This document shows, in pieces, positions 21,417-36,400 of a DNA stretch of 64,000 nucleotides; the stretch's first letter is position 1; the number at the start of each line of letters is the position of its first letter. A program made the translations under genes and the position numbers. This DNA is from Ariolimax columbianus (taxonomy: Eukaryota; Mollusca; Gastropoda; Stylommatophora; Arionidae): positions 30,446,921 through 30,510,920 of the forward strand of contig JAVGWX010000025.1 in the NCBI GenBank assembly GCA_036924085.1, written 5' to 3'. The notes below the pieces were generated by a model, which searched no databases, was not told the DNA's origin, and worked only from the letters and a program-made list of their open reading frames with translations.

Positions 21417-24400
21417 GCTTCTGTCATTGTCACTGCAAACAAAGCTTCTGTCATTGTCACTGCAAACAAAGCTTCTGTCATTGTCACTGCAAACACAGCT
21501 TCTGTCATTGTCACTGCAAACACAGCTTCTGTCATTGTCACTGCAAACAAAGCTTCTGTCATTGTCACTGCAAACACAGCTTCTGTCATTGTCACTGCAA
21601 ACAAGGCTTCTGTCATTGTCACTGCAAACAAGGCTTCTGTCATTGTCAAACAAAACTTCTGTCATTGTCACTGCAAACAAAGCTTCTGTCATTGTCACTG
21701 CAAACAAAGCTTCTGTCATTGTCAAACAAAACTTCTGTCATTGTCACTGCAAACAAGGCTTCTGTCATTGTCAAACAAAACTTCTGTCATTGTCACTGCA
21801 AACAAAGCTTCTGTCATTGTCACTGCAAACAAGGCTTCTGTCATTGTCACTGCAAACAAAGCTTCTGTCATTGTCAAACAAAGCTTCTGTCATTGTCACT
21901 GCAAACAAGGCTTCTGTCATTGTCAAACAAAACTTCTGTCATTGTCACTGCAAACAAAGCTTCTGTCATTGTCACTGCAAACAAAGCTTCTGTCATTGTC
22001 ACTGCAAACAAAGCTTCTGTCATTGTCACTGCAAACACAGCTTCTGTCATTGTCACTGCAAACAAAGCTTCTGTCATTGACACTGCAAACAAGGCTTCTG
22101 TCATTGTCACTGCAAACACAGCTTCTGTCATTGTCACTGCAAACAAGGCTTCTGTCATTGTCAAACAAAACTTCTGTCATTGTCACTGCAAACAAAGCTT
22201 CTGTCATTGTCACTGCAAACAAAGCTTCTGTCATTGTCACTGCAAACAAGGCTTCTGTCATTGTCACTGCAAACAAAGCTTCTGTCATTGTCACTGCAAA
22301 CAAGGCTTCTGTCATTGTCACTGCAAACAAAGCTTCTGTCATTGTCACTGCAAACAAGGCTTCTGTCATTGTCACTGCAAACAAAGCTTCTGTCATTGTC
22401 ACTGCAAACAAGGCTTCTGTCATTGTCACTGCAAACACAGCTTCTGTCATTGTCACTGCAAACACAGCTTCTGTCATTGTCACTGCAAACAAAGCTTCTG
22501 TCATTGTCACTGCAAACACAGCTTCTGTCATTGTCACTGCAAACAAAGCTTCTGTCATTGTCACTGCAAACAAAGCTTCTGTCATTGTCACTGCAAACAC
22601 AGCTTCTGTCATTGTCACTGCAAACAAGGCTTCTGTCATTGTCACTGCAAACAAGGCTTCTGTCATTGTCACTGCAAACAAAGCTTCTGTCATTGTCACT
22701 GCAAACAAAGCTTCTGTCATTGTCACTGCAAACACAGCTTCTGTCATTGTCACTGCAAACAAGGCTTCTGTCATTGTCAAACAAAACTTCTGTCATTGTC
22801 ACTGCAAACAAAGCTTCTGTCATTGTCACTGCAAACAAAGCTTCTGTCATTGTCACTGCAAACAAAGCTTCTGTCATTGTCACTGCAAACACAGCTTCTG
22901 TCATTGTCACTGCAAACACAGCTTCTGTCATTGTCACTGCAAACAAGGCTTCTGTCATTGTCAAACAAAACTTCTGTCATTGTCACTGCAAACAAAGCTT
23001 CTGTCATTGTCACTGCAAACAAAGCTTCTGTCATTGTCACTGCAAACAAAGCTTCTGTCATTGTCACTGCAAACAAAGCTTCTGTCATTGTCACTGCAAA
23101 CAAAGCTTCTGTCATTGTCACTGCAAACACAGCTTCTGTCATTGTCACTGCAAACAAAGCTTCTGTCATTGTCACTGCAAACACAGCTTCTGTCATTGTC
23201 ACTGCAAACACAGCTTCTGTCATTGTCACTGCAAACAAAGCTTCTGTCATTGTCACTGCAAACAAAGCTTCTGTCATTGTCACTGCAAACACAGCTTCTG
23301 TCATTGTCACTGCAAACAAAGCTTCTGTCATTGTCACTGCAAACACAGCTTCTGTCATTGTCACTGCAAACACAGCTTCTGTCATTGTCACTGCAAACAA
23401 GGCTTCTGTCATTGTCAAACAAAACTTCTGTCATTGTCACTGCAAACAAAGCTTCTGTCATTGTCACTGCAAACAAAGCTTCTGTCATTGTCACTGCAAA
23501 CAAAGCTTCTGTCATTGTCACTGCAAACAAAGCTTCTGTCATTGTCACTGCAAACAAAGCTTCTGTCATTGTCACTGCAAACACAGCTTCTGTCATTGTC
23601 ACTGCAAACAAAGCTTCTGTCATTGTCACTGCAAACAAAGCTTCTGTCATTGTCACTGCAAACACAGCTTCTGTCATTGTCACTGCAAACAAAGCTTCTG
23701 TCATTGTCACTGCAAACAAAGCTTCTGTCATTGTCACTGCAAACAAGGCTTCTGTCATTGTCACTGCAAACAAAGCTTCTGTCATTGTCACTGCAAACAA
23801 AGCTTCTGTCATTGTCACTGCAAACAAAGCTTCTGTCATTGTCACTGCAAACACAGCTTCTGTCATTGTCACTGCAAACAAAGCTTCTGTCATTGTCACT
23901 GCAAACACAGCTTCTGTCATTGTCACTGCAAACAAGGCTTCTGTCATTGTCACTGCAAACAAAGCTTCTGTCATTGTCACTGCAAACACAGCTTCTGTCA
24001 TTGTCACTGCAAACAAAGCTTCTGTCATTGTCACTGCAAACAAAGCTTCTGTCATTGTCACTGCAAACACAGCTTCTGTCATTGTCACTGCAAACAAAGC
24101 TTCTGTCATTGTCACTGCAAACAAGGCTTCTGTCATTGTCACTGCAAACAAAGCTTCTGTCATTGTCACTGCAAACAAAGCTTCTGTCATTGTCACTGCA
24201 AACAAAACTTCTGTCATTGTCACTGCAAACAAGGCTTCTGTCATTGTCACTGCAAACAAAGCTTCTGTCATTGTCACTGCAAACAAAGCTTCTGTCATTG
24301 TCACTGCAAACAAAGCTTCTGTCATTGTCACTGCAAACAAAACTTCTGTCATTGTCACTGCAAACACAGCTTCTGTCATTGTCACTGCAAACAAGGCTTC

Positions 24401-27400
24401 TGTCATTGTCACTGCAAACACAGCTTCTGTCATTGTCACTGCAAACAAAGCTTCTGTCATTGTCACTGCAAACAAAGCTTCTGTCATTGTCACTGCAAAC
24501 AAGGCTTCTGTCATTGTCACTGCAAACAAAGCTTCTGTCATTGTCACTGCAAACAAGGCTTCTGTCATTGTCACTGCAAACAAAGCTTCTGTCATTGTCA
24601 CTGCAAACAAAACTTCTGTCATTGTCACTGCAAACAAGGCTTCTGTCATTGTCACTGCAAACAAAGCTTCTGTCATTGTCACTGCAAACAAAGCTTCTGT
24701 CATTGTCACTGCAAACAAAACTTCTGTCATTGTCACTGCAAACACAGCTTCTGTCATTGTCACTGCAAACAAAGCTTCTGTCATTGTCACTGCAAACAAG
24801 GCTTCTGTCATTGTCAAACAAAGCTTCTGTCATTGTCACTGCAAACAAAGCTTCTGTCATTGTCACTGCAAACACAGCTTCTGTCATTGTCACTGCAAAC
24901 AAAGCTTCTGTCATTGTCACTGCAAACAAGGCTTCTGTCACTGCAAACAAAGCTTCTGTCATTGTCACTGCAAACAAAGCTTCTGTCATTGTCACTGCAA
25001 ACAAAGCTTCTGTCATTGTCACTGCAAACAAAACTTCTGTCATTGTCACTGCAAACACAGCTTCTGTCATTGTCACTGCAAACAAGGCTTCTGTCATTGT
25101 CACTGCAAACACAGCTTCTGTCATTGTCACTGCAAACAAAGCTTCTGTCATTGTCACTGCAAACACAGCTTCTGTCATTGTCACTGCAAACAAAGCTTCT
25201 GTCATTGTCACTGCAAACACAGCTTCTGTCATTGTCACTGCAAACACAGCTTCTGTCATTGTCACTGCAAACAAAGCTTCTGTCATTGTCACTGCAAACA
25301 CAGCTTCTGTCATTGTCACTGCAAACAAAACTTCTGTCATTGTCACTGCAAACACAGCTTCTGTCATTGTCACTGCAAACAAAGCTTCTGTCATTGTCAC
25401 TGCAAACAAGGCTTCTGTCATTGTCAAACAAAACTTCTGTCATTGTCACTGCAAACAAGGCTTCTGTCATTGTCACTGCAAACAAGGCTTCTGTCATTGT
25501 CAAACAAAACTTCTGTCATTGTCACTGCAAACACAGCTTCTGTCATTGTCACTGCAAACAAGGCTTCTGTCATTGTCAAACAAAACTTCTGTCATTGTCA
25601 CTGCAAACACAGCTTCTGTCATTGTCACTGCAAACAAGGCTTCTGTCATTGTCAAACAAAACTTCTGTCATTGTCACTGCAAACACAGCTTCTGTCATTG
25701 TCACTGCAAACACAGCTTCTGTCATTGTCACTGCAAACAAAGCTTCTGTCATTGTCACTGCAAACACAGCTTCTGTCATTGTCACTGCAAACAAAACTTC
25801 TGTCATTGTCACTGCAAACACAGCTTCTGTCATTGTCACTGCAAACAAAGCTTCTGTCATTGTCACTGCAAACAAGGCTTCTGTCATTGTCAAACAAAAC
25901 TTCTGTCATTGTCACTGCAAACAAAGCTTCTGTCATTGTCACTGCAAACAAGGCTTCTGTCATTGTCACTGCAAACAAGGCTTCTGTCATTGTCACTGCA
26001 AACAAAGCTTCTGTCATTGTCACTGCAAACAAGGCTTCTGTCATTGTCACTGCAAACAAAGCTTCTGTCATTGTCACTGCAAACAAAACTTCTGTCATTG
26101 TCACTGCAAACACAGCTTCTGTCATTGTCACTGCAAACAAGGCTTCTGTCATTGTCACTGCAAACAAAGCTTCTGTCATTGTCACTGCAAACAAGGCTTC
26201 TGTCATTGTCACTGCAAACAAAGCTTCTGTCATTGTCACTGCAAACAAGGCTTCTGTCATTGTCACTGCAAACACAGCTTCTGTCATTGTCACTGCAAAC
26301 AAGGCTTCTGTCATTGTCACTGCAAACAAAGCTTCTGTCATTGTCACTGCAAACAAGGCTTCTGTCATTGTCACTGCAAACACAGCTTCTGTCATTGTCA
26401 CTGCAAACAAGGCTTCTGTCATTGTCACTGCAAACAAAGCTTCTGTCATTGTCACTGCAAACAAAGCTTCTGTCATTGTCAAACAAAACTTCTGTCATTG
26501 TCATTGTCAAACAAAGCTTCTGTCATTGTCACTGCAAACACAGCTTCTGTCATTGTCACTGCAAACAAGGCTTCTGTCATTGTCACTGCAAACACAGCTT
26601 CTGTCATTGTCACTGCAAACAAGGCTTCTGTCATTGTCACTGCAAACAAAGCTTCTGTCATTGTCACTGCAAACACAGCTTCTGTCATTGTCACTGCAAA
26701 CAAGGCTTCTGTCATTGTCACTGCAAACAAGGCTTCTGTCATTGTCACTGCAAACACAGCTTCTGTCATTGTCACTGCAAACAAGGCTTCTGTCATTGTC
26801 ACTGCAAACAAAGCTTCTGTCATTGTCACTGCAAACAAAGCTTCTGTCATTGTCAAACAAAACTTCTGTCATTGTCATTGTCAAACAAAGCTTCTGTCAT
26901 TGTCACTGCAAACAAGGCTTCTGTCATTGTCACTGCAAACAAAGCTTCTGTCATTGTCACTGCAAACAAAACTTCTGTCATTGTCACTGCAAACAAAGCT
27001 TCTGTCATTGTCAAACAAAACTTCTGTCATTGTCATTGTCAAACAAAGCTTCTGTCATTGTCACTGCAAACAAAGCTTCTGTCATTGTCACTGCAAACAA
27101 AGCTTCTGTCATTGTCACTGCAAACAAGGCTTCTGTCATTGTCACTGCAAACAAAGCTTCTGTCATTGTCACTGCAAACAAAGCTTCTGTCATTGTCACT
27201 GCAAACAAAGCTTCTGTCATTGTCACTGCAAACAAAGCTTCTGTCATTGTCACTGCAAACAAAGCTTCTGTCATTGTCACTGCAAACAAAGCTTCTGTCA
27301 TTGTCAAACAAAACTTCTGTCATTGTCATTGTCAAACAAAGCTTCTGTCATTGTCACTGCAAACAAAGCTTCTGTCATTGTCACTGCAAACACAGCTTCT

Positions 27401-30400
27401 GTCATTGTCAAACAAAACTTCTGTCATTGTCATTGTCAAACACAGCTTCTGTCATTGTCACTGCAAACAAAGCTTCTGTCATTGTCACTGCAAACAAAGC
27501 TTCTGTCATTGTCACTGCAAACAAGGCTTCTGTCATTGTCACTGCAAATAAAGCTTCTGTCATTGTCAAACAAAACTTCTGTCATTGTCACTGCAAACAA
27601 GGCTTCTGTCATTGTCAAACAAAACTTCTGTCATTGTCACTGCAAACAAAGCTTCTGTCATTGTCACTGCAAACAAAGCTTCTGTCATTGTCACTGCAAA
27701 CAAAGCTTCTGTCATTGTCAAACAAAGCTTCTGTCATTGTCATTGTCAAACAAAGCTTCTGTCACTGCAAACAAAGCTTCTGTCATTGTCAAACAAAACT
27801 TCTGTCATTGTCATTGTCAAACAAAGCTTCTGTCATTGTCACTGCAAACAAAGCTTCTGTCATTGTCACTGCAAACAAAGCTTCTGTCATTGTCACTGCA
27901 AACAAAGCTTCTGTCATTGTCACTGCAAACAAAGCTTCTGTCATTGTCACTGCAAACACAGCTTCTGTCATTGTCACTGCAAACAAAGCTTCTGTCATTG
28001 TCACTGCAAACAAGGCTTCTGTCATTGTCACTGCAAACACAGCTTCTGTCATTGTCACTGCAAACAAAGCTTCTGTCATTGTCACTGCAAACAAGGCTTC
28101 TGTCATTGTCACTGCAAACAAGGCTTCTGTCATTGTCACTGCAAACAAAGCTTCTGTCATTGTCACTGCAAACAAGGCTTCTGTCATTGTCACTGCAAAC
28201 AAAGCTTCTGTCATTGTCACTGCAAACAAAGCTTCTGTCATTGTCAAACAAAACTTCTGTCATTGTCATTGTCAAACAAAGCTTCTGTCATTGTCACTGC
28301 AAACAAAGCTTCTGTCATTGTCACTGCAAACAAAGCTTCTGTCATTGTCACTGCAAACAAGGCTTCTGTCATTGTCACTGCAAACAAGGCTTCTGTCATT
28401 GTCAAACAAAACTTCTGTCATTGTCACTGCAAACAAAGCTTCTGTCATTGTCACTGCAAACAAAGCTTCTGTCATTGTCACTGCAAACAAGGCTTCTGTC
28501 ATTGTCAAACAAAACTTCTGTCATTGTCACTGCAAACAAAGCTTCTGTCATTGTCACTGCAAACAAAGCTTCTGTCATTGTCACTGCAAACACAGCTTCT
28601 GTCATTGTCACTGCAAACACAGCTTCTGTCATTGTCACTGCAAACAAAGCTTCTGTCATTGTCAAACAAAACTTCTGTCATTGTCATTGTCAAACAAAGC
28701 TTCTGTCACTGCAAACAAAGCTTCTGTCATTGTCAAACAAAACTTCTGTCATTGTCATTGTCAAACACAGCTTCTGTCATTGTCACTGCAAACAAAGCTT
28801 CTGTCATTGTCACTGCAAACAAAGCTTCTGTCATTGTCACTGCAAACAAAGCTTCTGTCATTGTCACTGCAAACAAAGCTTCTGTCATTGTCACTGCAAA
28901 CAAAGCTTCTGTCATTGTCACTGCAAACACAGCTTCTGTCATTGTCACTGCAAACAAAGCTTCTGTCATTGTCACTGCAAACAAGGCTTCTGTCATTGTC
29001 ACTGCAAACACAGCTTCTGTCATTGTCACTGCAAACAAAGCTTCTGTCATTGTCACTGCAAACAAAGCTTCTGTCATTGTCACTGCAAACAAGGCTTCTG
29101 TCATTGTCAAACAAAACTTCTGTCATTGTCATTGTCAAACAAAGCTTCTGTCATTGTCACTGCAAACAAAGCTTCTGTCATTGTCACTGCAAACAAGGCT
29201 TCTGTCATTGTCAAACAAAACTTCTGTCATTGTCATTGTCAAACAAAGCTTCTGTCATTGTCACTGCAAACAAGGCTTCTGTCATTGTCAAACAAAACTT
29301 CTGTCATTGTCATTGTCAAACAAAGCTTCTGTCATTGTCAAACAAAACTTCTGTCATTGTCATTGTCAAACAAGGCTTCTGTCATTGTCACTGCAAACAC
29401 AGCTTCTGTCATTGTCACTGCAAACAAGGCTTCTGTCATTGTCACTGCAAACAAAGCTTCTGTCATTGTCACTGCAAACAAGGCTTCTGTCATTGTCACT
29501 GCAAACAAGGCTTCTGTCATTGTCACTGCAAACAAAGCTTCTGTCATTGTCACTGCAAACAAAGCTTCTGTCATTGTCACTGCAAACAAAGCTTCTGTCA
29601 TTGTCACTGCAAACACAGCTTCTGTCATTGTCAAACAAAACTTCTGTCATTGTCATTGTCAAACAAGGCTTCTGTCATTGTCACTGCAAACAAAGCTTCT
29701 GTCATTGTCACTGCAAACAAGGCTTCTGTCATTGTCACTGCAAACAAGGCTTCTGTCATTGTCACTGCAAACAAAGCTTCTGTCATTGTCACTGCAAACA
29801 AAGCTTCTGTCATTGTCACTGCAAACAAAGCTTCTGTCATTGTCACTGCAAACAAAGCTTCTGTCATTGTCACTGCAAACAAGGCTTCTGTCATTGTCAA
29901 ACAAAGCTTCTGTCATTGTCATTGTCAAACAAAGCTTCTGTCATTGTCACTGCAAACAAAGCTTCTGTCATTGTCACTGCAAACAAAGCTTCTGTCATTG
30001 TCACTGCAAACAAAGCTTCTGTCATTGTCACTGCAAACAAAGCTTCTGTCATTGTCACTGCAAACAAGGCTTCTGTCATTGTCAAACAAAACTTCTGTCA
30101 TTGTCATTGTCAAACAAAGCTTCTGTCATTGTCACTGCAAACAAAGCTTCTGTCATTGTCACTGCAAACAAAGCTTCTGTCATTGTCAAACAAAACTTCT
30201 GTCATTGTCATTGTCAAACAAAGCTTCTGTCATTGTCACTGCAAACAAAGCTTCTGTCATTGTCACTGCAAACAAAGCTTCTGTCATTGTCACTGCAAAC
30301 AAAGCTTCTGTCATTGTCACTGCAAACAAGGCTTCTGTCATTGTCACTGCAAACAAAGCTTCTGTCATTGTCACTGCAAACAAGGCTTCTGTCATTGTCA

Positions 30401-33400
30401 AACAAAACTTCTGTCATTGTCATTGTCAAACAAGCTTCTGTCATTGTCACTGCAAACAAAGCTTCTGTCATTGTCACTGCAAACACAGCTTCTGTCATTG
30501 TCACTGCAAACAAGGCTTCTGTCATTGTCACTGCAAACAAAGCTTCTGTCATTGTCATTGTCAAACAAAGCTTCTGTCATTGTCACTGCAAACAAAGCTT
30601 CTGTCATTGTCACTGCAAACAAAGCTTCTGTCATTGTCACTGCAAACAAAGCTTCTGTCATTGTCACTGCAAACACAGCTTCTGTCATTGTCACTGCAAA
30701 CAAGGCTTCTGTCATTGTCAAACAAAACTTCTGTCATTGTCATTGTCAAACAAAGCTTCTGTCATTGTCACTGCACAAACACAGCTTCTGTCATTGTCAC
30801 TGCAAACAAGGCTTCTGTCATTGTCAAACAAAACTTCTGTCATTGTCATTGTCAAACAAAGCTTCTGTCATTGTCACTGCAAACACAGCTTCTGTCATTG
30901 TCACTGCAAACAAGGCTTCTGTCATTGTCAAACAAAACTTCTGTCATTGTCATTGTCAAACAAAGCTTCTGTCATTGTCACTGCAAACAAAGCTTCTGTC
31001 ATTGTCACTGCAAACAAAGCTTCTGTCATTGTCACTGCAAACACAGCTTCTGTCATTGTCACTGCAAACAAGGCTTCTGTCATTGTCAAACAAAACTTCT
31101 GTCATTGTCACTGCAAACAAAGCTTCTGTCATTGTCACTGCAAACAAAGCTTCTGTCATTGTCACTGCAAACAAGGCTTCTGTCATTGTCAAACAAAACT
31201 TCTGTCATTGTCACTGCAAACAAGGCTTCTGTCATTGTCAAACAAAGCTTCTGTCATTGTCACTGCAAACAAGGCTTCTGTCATTGTCAAACAAAACTTC
31301 TGTCATTGTCACTGCAAACAAAGCTTCTGTCATTGTCACTGCAAACAAGCTTCTGTCATTGTCACTGCAAACAAAGCTTCTGTCATTGTCACTGCAAACA
31401 AGGCTTCTGTCATTGTCACTGCAAACAAGGCTTCTGTCATTGTCAAACAAAACTTCTGTCATTGTCACTGCAAACAAAGCTTCTGTCATTGTCAAACAAA
31501 GCTTCTGTCATTGTCACTGCAAACAAAACTTCTGTCATTGTCACTGCAAACAAAGCTTCTGTCATTGTCAAACAAAACTTCTGTCATTGTCACTGCAAAC
31601 AAGGCTTCTGTCATTGTCAACAAAACTTCTGTCATTGTCACTGCAAACAAAGCTTCTGTCATTGTCACTGCAAACAAAGCTTCTGTCATTGTCACTGCAA
31701 ACAAAGCTTCTGTCATTGTCACTGCAAAACAAGGCTTCTGTCATTGTCACTGCAAACAAGGCTTCTGTCATTGTCAAACAAAACTTCTGTCATTGTCACT
31801 GCAAACACAGCTTCTGTCATTGTCACTGCAAACAAAGCTTCTGTCATTGTCACTGCAAACAAAAGCTTCTGTCATTGTCACTGCAAACAAACTTCTGTCA
31901 TTGTCACTGCAAACACAGCTTCTGTCATTGTCACTGCAAACACAGCTTCTGTCATTGTCACTGCAAACAAAGCTTCTGTCATTGTCACTGCAAACACAGC
32001 TTCTGTCATTGTCAAACAAAACTTCTGTCATTGTCACTGCAAACAAGGCTTCTGTCATTGTCACTGCAAACAAGGCTTCTGTCATTGTCACTGCAAACAA
32101 AGCTTCTGTCATTGTCACTGCAAACAAGGCTTCTGTCATTGTCACTGCAAACAAAGCTTCTGTCATTGTCACTGCAAACACAGCTTCTGTCATTGTCACT
32201 GCAAACACAGCTTCTTTCAATGTCACTGCAAACAAGGCTTCTGTCATTGTCACTGCAAACAAGGCTTCTGTCATTGTCACTGCAAACAAGGCTTCTGTCA
32301 TTGTCACTGCAAACAAAGCTTCTGTCATTGTCACTGCAAACAAGGCTTCTGTCATTGTCACTGCAAACAAAGCTTCTGTCATTGTCACTGCAAACAAAGC
32401 TTCTGTCATTGTCACTGCAAACAAGGCTTCTGTCATTGTCACTGCAAACAAAGCTTCTGTCATTGTCACTGCAAACAAGGCTTCTGTCATTGTCACTGCA
32501 AACAAAGCTTCTGTCATTGTCACTGCAAACAAAGCTTCTGTCATTGTCACTGCAAACAAAGCTTCTGTCATTGTCACTGCAAACAAGGCTTCTGTCATTG
32601 TCAAACAAAACTTCTGTCATTGTCACTGCAAACAAAGCTTCTGTCATTGTCACTGCAAACAAGGCTTCTGTCATTGTCACTGCAAACAAGGCTTCTGTCA
32701 TTGTCACTGCAAACAAAGCTTCTGTCATTGTCAAACAAAACTTCTGTCATTGTCACTGCAAACAAAGCTTCTGTCATTGTCACTGCAAACAAATATTCTG
32801 TCATTGTCACTGCAAACAAAGCTTCTGTCATTGTCACTGCAAACACAGCTTCTGTCATTGTCAAACAAAACTTCTGTCATTGTCACTGCAAACAAAGCTT
32901 CTGTCATTGTCACTGCAAACAAAGCTTCTGTCATTGTCACTGCAAACAAAGCTTCTGTCATTGTCACTGCAAACACAGCTTCTGTCATTGTCACTGCAAA
33001 CAAAGCTTCTGTCATTGTCACTGCAAACAAAGCTTCTGTCATTGTCACTGCAAACACAGCTTCTGTCATTGTCAAACAAAAGCTTCTGTCATTGTCACTG
33101 CAAACAAGCTTCTGTCATTGTCACTGCAAACAAAGCTTCTGTCATTGTCACTGCAAACAAAGCTTCTGTCATTGTCACTGCAAACAAAGCTTCTGTCATT
33201 GTCACTGCAAACAAGCTTCTGTCATTGTCACTGCAAACAAAGCTTCTGTCATTGTCACTGCAAACACAGCTTCTGTCATTGTCACTGCAAACAAAGCTTC
33301 TGTCATTGTCACTGCAAACAAAGCTTCTGTCATTGTCACTGCAAACAAAGCTTCTGTCATTGTCACTGCAAACAAAGCTTCTGTCATTGTCACTGCAAAC

Positions 33401-36400
33401 AAGGCTTCTGTCATTGTCACTGCAAACAAAGCTTCTGTCATTGTCACTGCAAACAAGGCTTCTGTCATTGTCACTGCAAACAAAGCTTCTGTCATTGTCA
33501 CTGCAAACAAAGCTTCTGTCATTGTCACTGCAAACAAAACTTCTGTCATTGTCACTGCAAACAAAGCTTCTGTCATTGTCACTGCAAACAAAGCTTCTGT
33601 CATTGTCACTGCAAACAAAGCTTCTGTCATTGTCACTGCAAACAAAGCTTCTGTCATTGTCACTGCAAACAAAGCTTCTGTCATTGTCACTGCAAACAAG
33701 CTTCTGTCATTGTCAAACAAAACTTCTGTCATTGTCACTGCAAACAAAGCTTCTGTCATTGTCACTGCAAACAAGGCTTCTGTCATTGTCACTGCAAACA
33801 AAGCTTCTGTCATTGTCACTGCAAACAAGCTTCTGTCATTGTCACTGCAAACACAGCTTCTGTCATTGTCACTGCAAACAAAGCTTCTGTCATTGTCACT
33901 GCAAACAAAGCTTCTGTCATTGTCACTGCAAACAAAACTTCTGTCATTGTCACTGCAAACAAAGCTTCTGTCATTGTCACTGCAAACAAGCTTCTGTCAT
34001 TGTCACTGCAAACAAGGCTTCTGTCATTGTCACTGCAAACAAAGCTTCTGTCATTGTCAAACAAAGCTTCTGTCATTGTCACTGCAAACAAAACTTCTGT
34101 CATTGTCACTGCAAACAAAGCTTCTGTCATTGTCACTGCAAACAAAGCTTCTGTCATTGTCACTGCAAACAAAACTTCTGTCATTGTCACTGCAAACACA
34201 GCTTCTGTCATTGTCACTGCAAACAAAACTTCTGTCATTGTCACTGCAAACAAAGCTTCTGTCATTGTCACTGCAAACAAAACTTCTGTCATTGTCACTG
34301 CAAACAAAGCTTCTGTCATTGTCACTGCAAACAAAGCTTCTGTCATTGTCACTGCAAACAAAACTTCTGTCATTGTCACTGCAAACAAAGCTTCTGTCAT
34401 TGTCACTGCAAACAAAGCTTCTGTCATTGTCACTGCAAACAAAGCTTCTGTCATTGTCACTGCAAACACAGCTTCTGTCATTGTCACTGCAAACAAAGCT
34501 TCTGTCATTGTCACTGCAAACAAAGCTTCTGTCATTGTCACTGCAAACAAAGCTTCTGTCATTGTCACTGCAAACAAAGCTTCTGTCATTGTCACTGCAA
34601 ACAAAGCTTCTGTCATTGTCACTGCAAACAAGCTTCTGTCATTGTCACTGCAAACACAGCTTCTGTCATTGTCACTGCAAACAAAGCTTCTGTCATTGTC
34701 ACTGCAAACACAGCTTCTGTCATTGTCACTGCAAACAAGGCTTCTGTCATTGTCACTGCAAACAAAGCTTCTGTCATTGTCACTGCAAACACAGCTTCTG
34801 TCATTGTCACTGCAAACAAAGCTTCTGTCATTGTCACTGCAAACACAGCTTCTGTCATTGTCACTGCAAACAAAGCTTCTGTCATTGTCACTGCAAACAC
34901 AGCTTCTGTCATTGTCACTGCAAACAAAGCTTCTGTCATTGTCACTGCAAACAAAGCTTCTGTCATTGTCACTGCAAACAAAGCTTCTGTCATTGTCACT
35001 GCAAACAAAGCTTCTGTCATTGTCACTGCAAACAAAGCTTCTGTCATTGTCACTGCAAACAAGCTTCTGTCATTGTCACTGCAAACAAAGCTTCTGTCAT
35101 TGTCACTGCAAACAAGCTTCTGTCATTGTCACTGCAAACAAAGCTTCTGTCATTGTCACTGCAAACACAGCTTCTGTCATTGTCACTGCAAACAAGGCTT
35201 CTGTCATTGTCACTGCAAACAAAGCTTCTGTCATTGTCACTGCAAACAAGCTTCTGTCATTGTCACTGCAAACAAAGCTTCTGTCATTGTCACTGCAAAC
35301 AAAGCTTCTGTCATTGTCACTGCAAACAAGCTTCTGTCATTGTCACTGCAAACAAAGCTTCTGTCATTGTCACTGCAAACAAAGCTTCTGTCATTGTCAC
35401 TGCAAACAAAGCTTCTGTCATTGTCACTGCAAACAAAGCTTCTGTCATTGTCACTGCAAACAAAGCTTCTGTCATTGTCACTGCAAACAAGGCTTCTGTC
35501 ATTGTCACTGCAAACAAAGCTTCTGTCATTGTCACTGCAAACAAAGCTTCTGTCATTGTCACTGCAAACAAAGCTTCTGTCATTGTCACTGCAAACAAAG
35601 CTTCTGTCATTGTCACTGCAAACAAGCTTCTGTCATTGTCAAACAAAGCTTCTGTCATTGTCACTGCAAACAAAGCTTCTGTCATTGTCACTGCAAACAA
35701 GCTTCTGTCATTGTCAAACAAAGCTTCTGTCATTGTCACTGCAAACAAAGCTTCTGTCATTGTCACTGCAAACAAAGCTTCTGTCATTGTCACTGCAAAC
35801 AAAGCTTCTGTCATTGTCACTGCAAACAAAGCTTCTGTCATTGTCACTGCAAACAAAGCTTCTGTCATTGTCACTGCAAACACAGCTTCTGTCATTGTCA
35901 CTGCAAACAAAGCTTCTGTCATTGTCACTGCAAACAAAGCTTCTGTCATTGTCACTGCAAACAAAGCTTCTGTCATTGTCACTGCAAACAAAGCTTCTGT
36001 CATTGTCACTGCAAACAAAGCTTCTGTCATTGTCACTGCAAACACAGCTTCTGTCATTGTCACTGCAAACAAAGCTTCTGTCATTGTCACTGCAAACACA
36101 GCTTCTGTCATTGTCACTGCAAACAAGCTTCTGTCATTGTCACTGCAAACACAGCTTCTGTCATTGTCACTGCAAACAAAGCTTCTGTCATTGTCACTGC
36201 AAACACAGCTTCTGTCATTGTCACTGCAAACAAAGCTTCTGTCATTGTCACTGCAAACACAGCTTCTGTCATTGTCACTGCAAACACAGCTTCTGTCATT
36301 GTCACTGCAAACAAAGCTTTCTGTCATTGTCACTGCAAACACAGCTTCTGTCATTGTCACTGCAAACAAAGCTTCTGTCATTGTCACTGCAAACAAAGCT
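21417..36400. repeat. 15-kb satellite of a 27-bp unit, roughly 550 copies
   Basis: The unit holds gcttctgtcattgtcactgc followed by aaacaaa, aaacaca or aaacaag. Length variants: a 22-bp form lacking ctgca (throughout), a 28-bp form with a doubled attgtc (mainly 26490-30960) and a 26-bp form missing one A (mainly 31345-36390). The unit has no stop codon in any of the three plus frames and in two minus frames. Open frames of up to 4980 codons therefore run across it even though the length variants shift the phase. The three plus peptides are SVIVTANKA, LLSLSLQTK and FCHCHCKQS repeats. I treat it as non-coding satellite. Many units contain aagctt. It ends at the assembly gap, so its true length is unknown. 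Confidence 0.95.
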
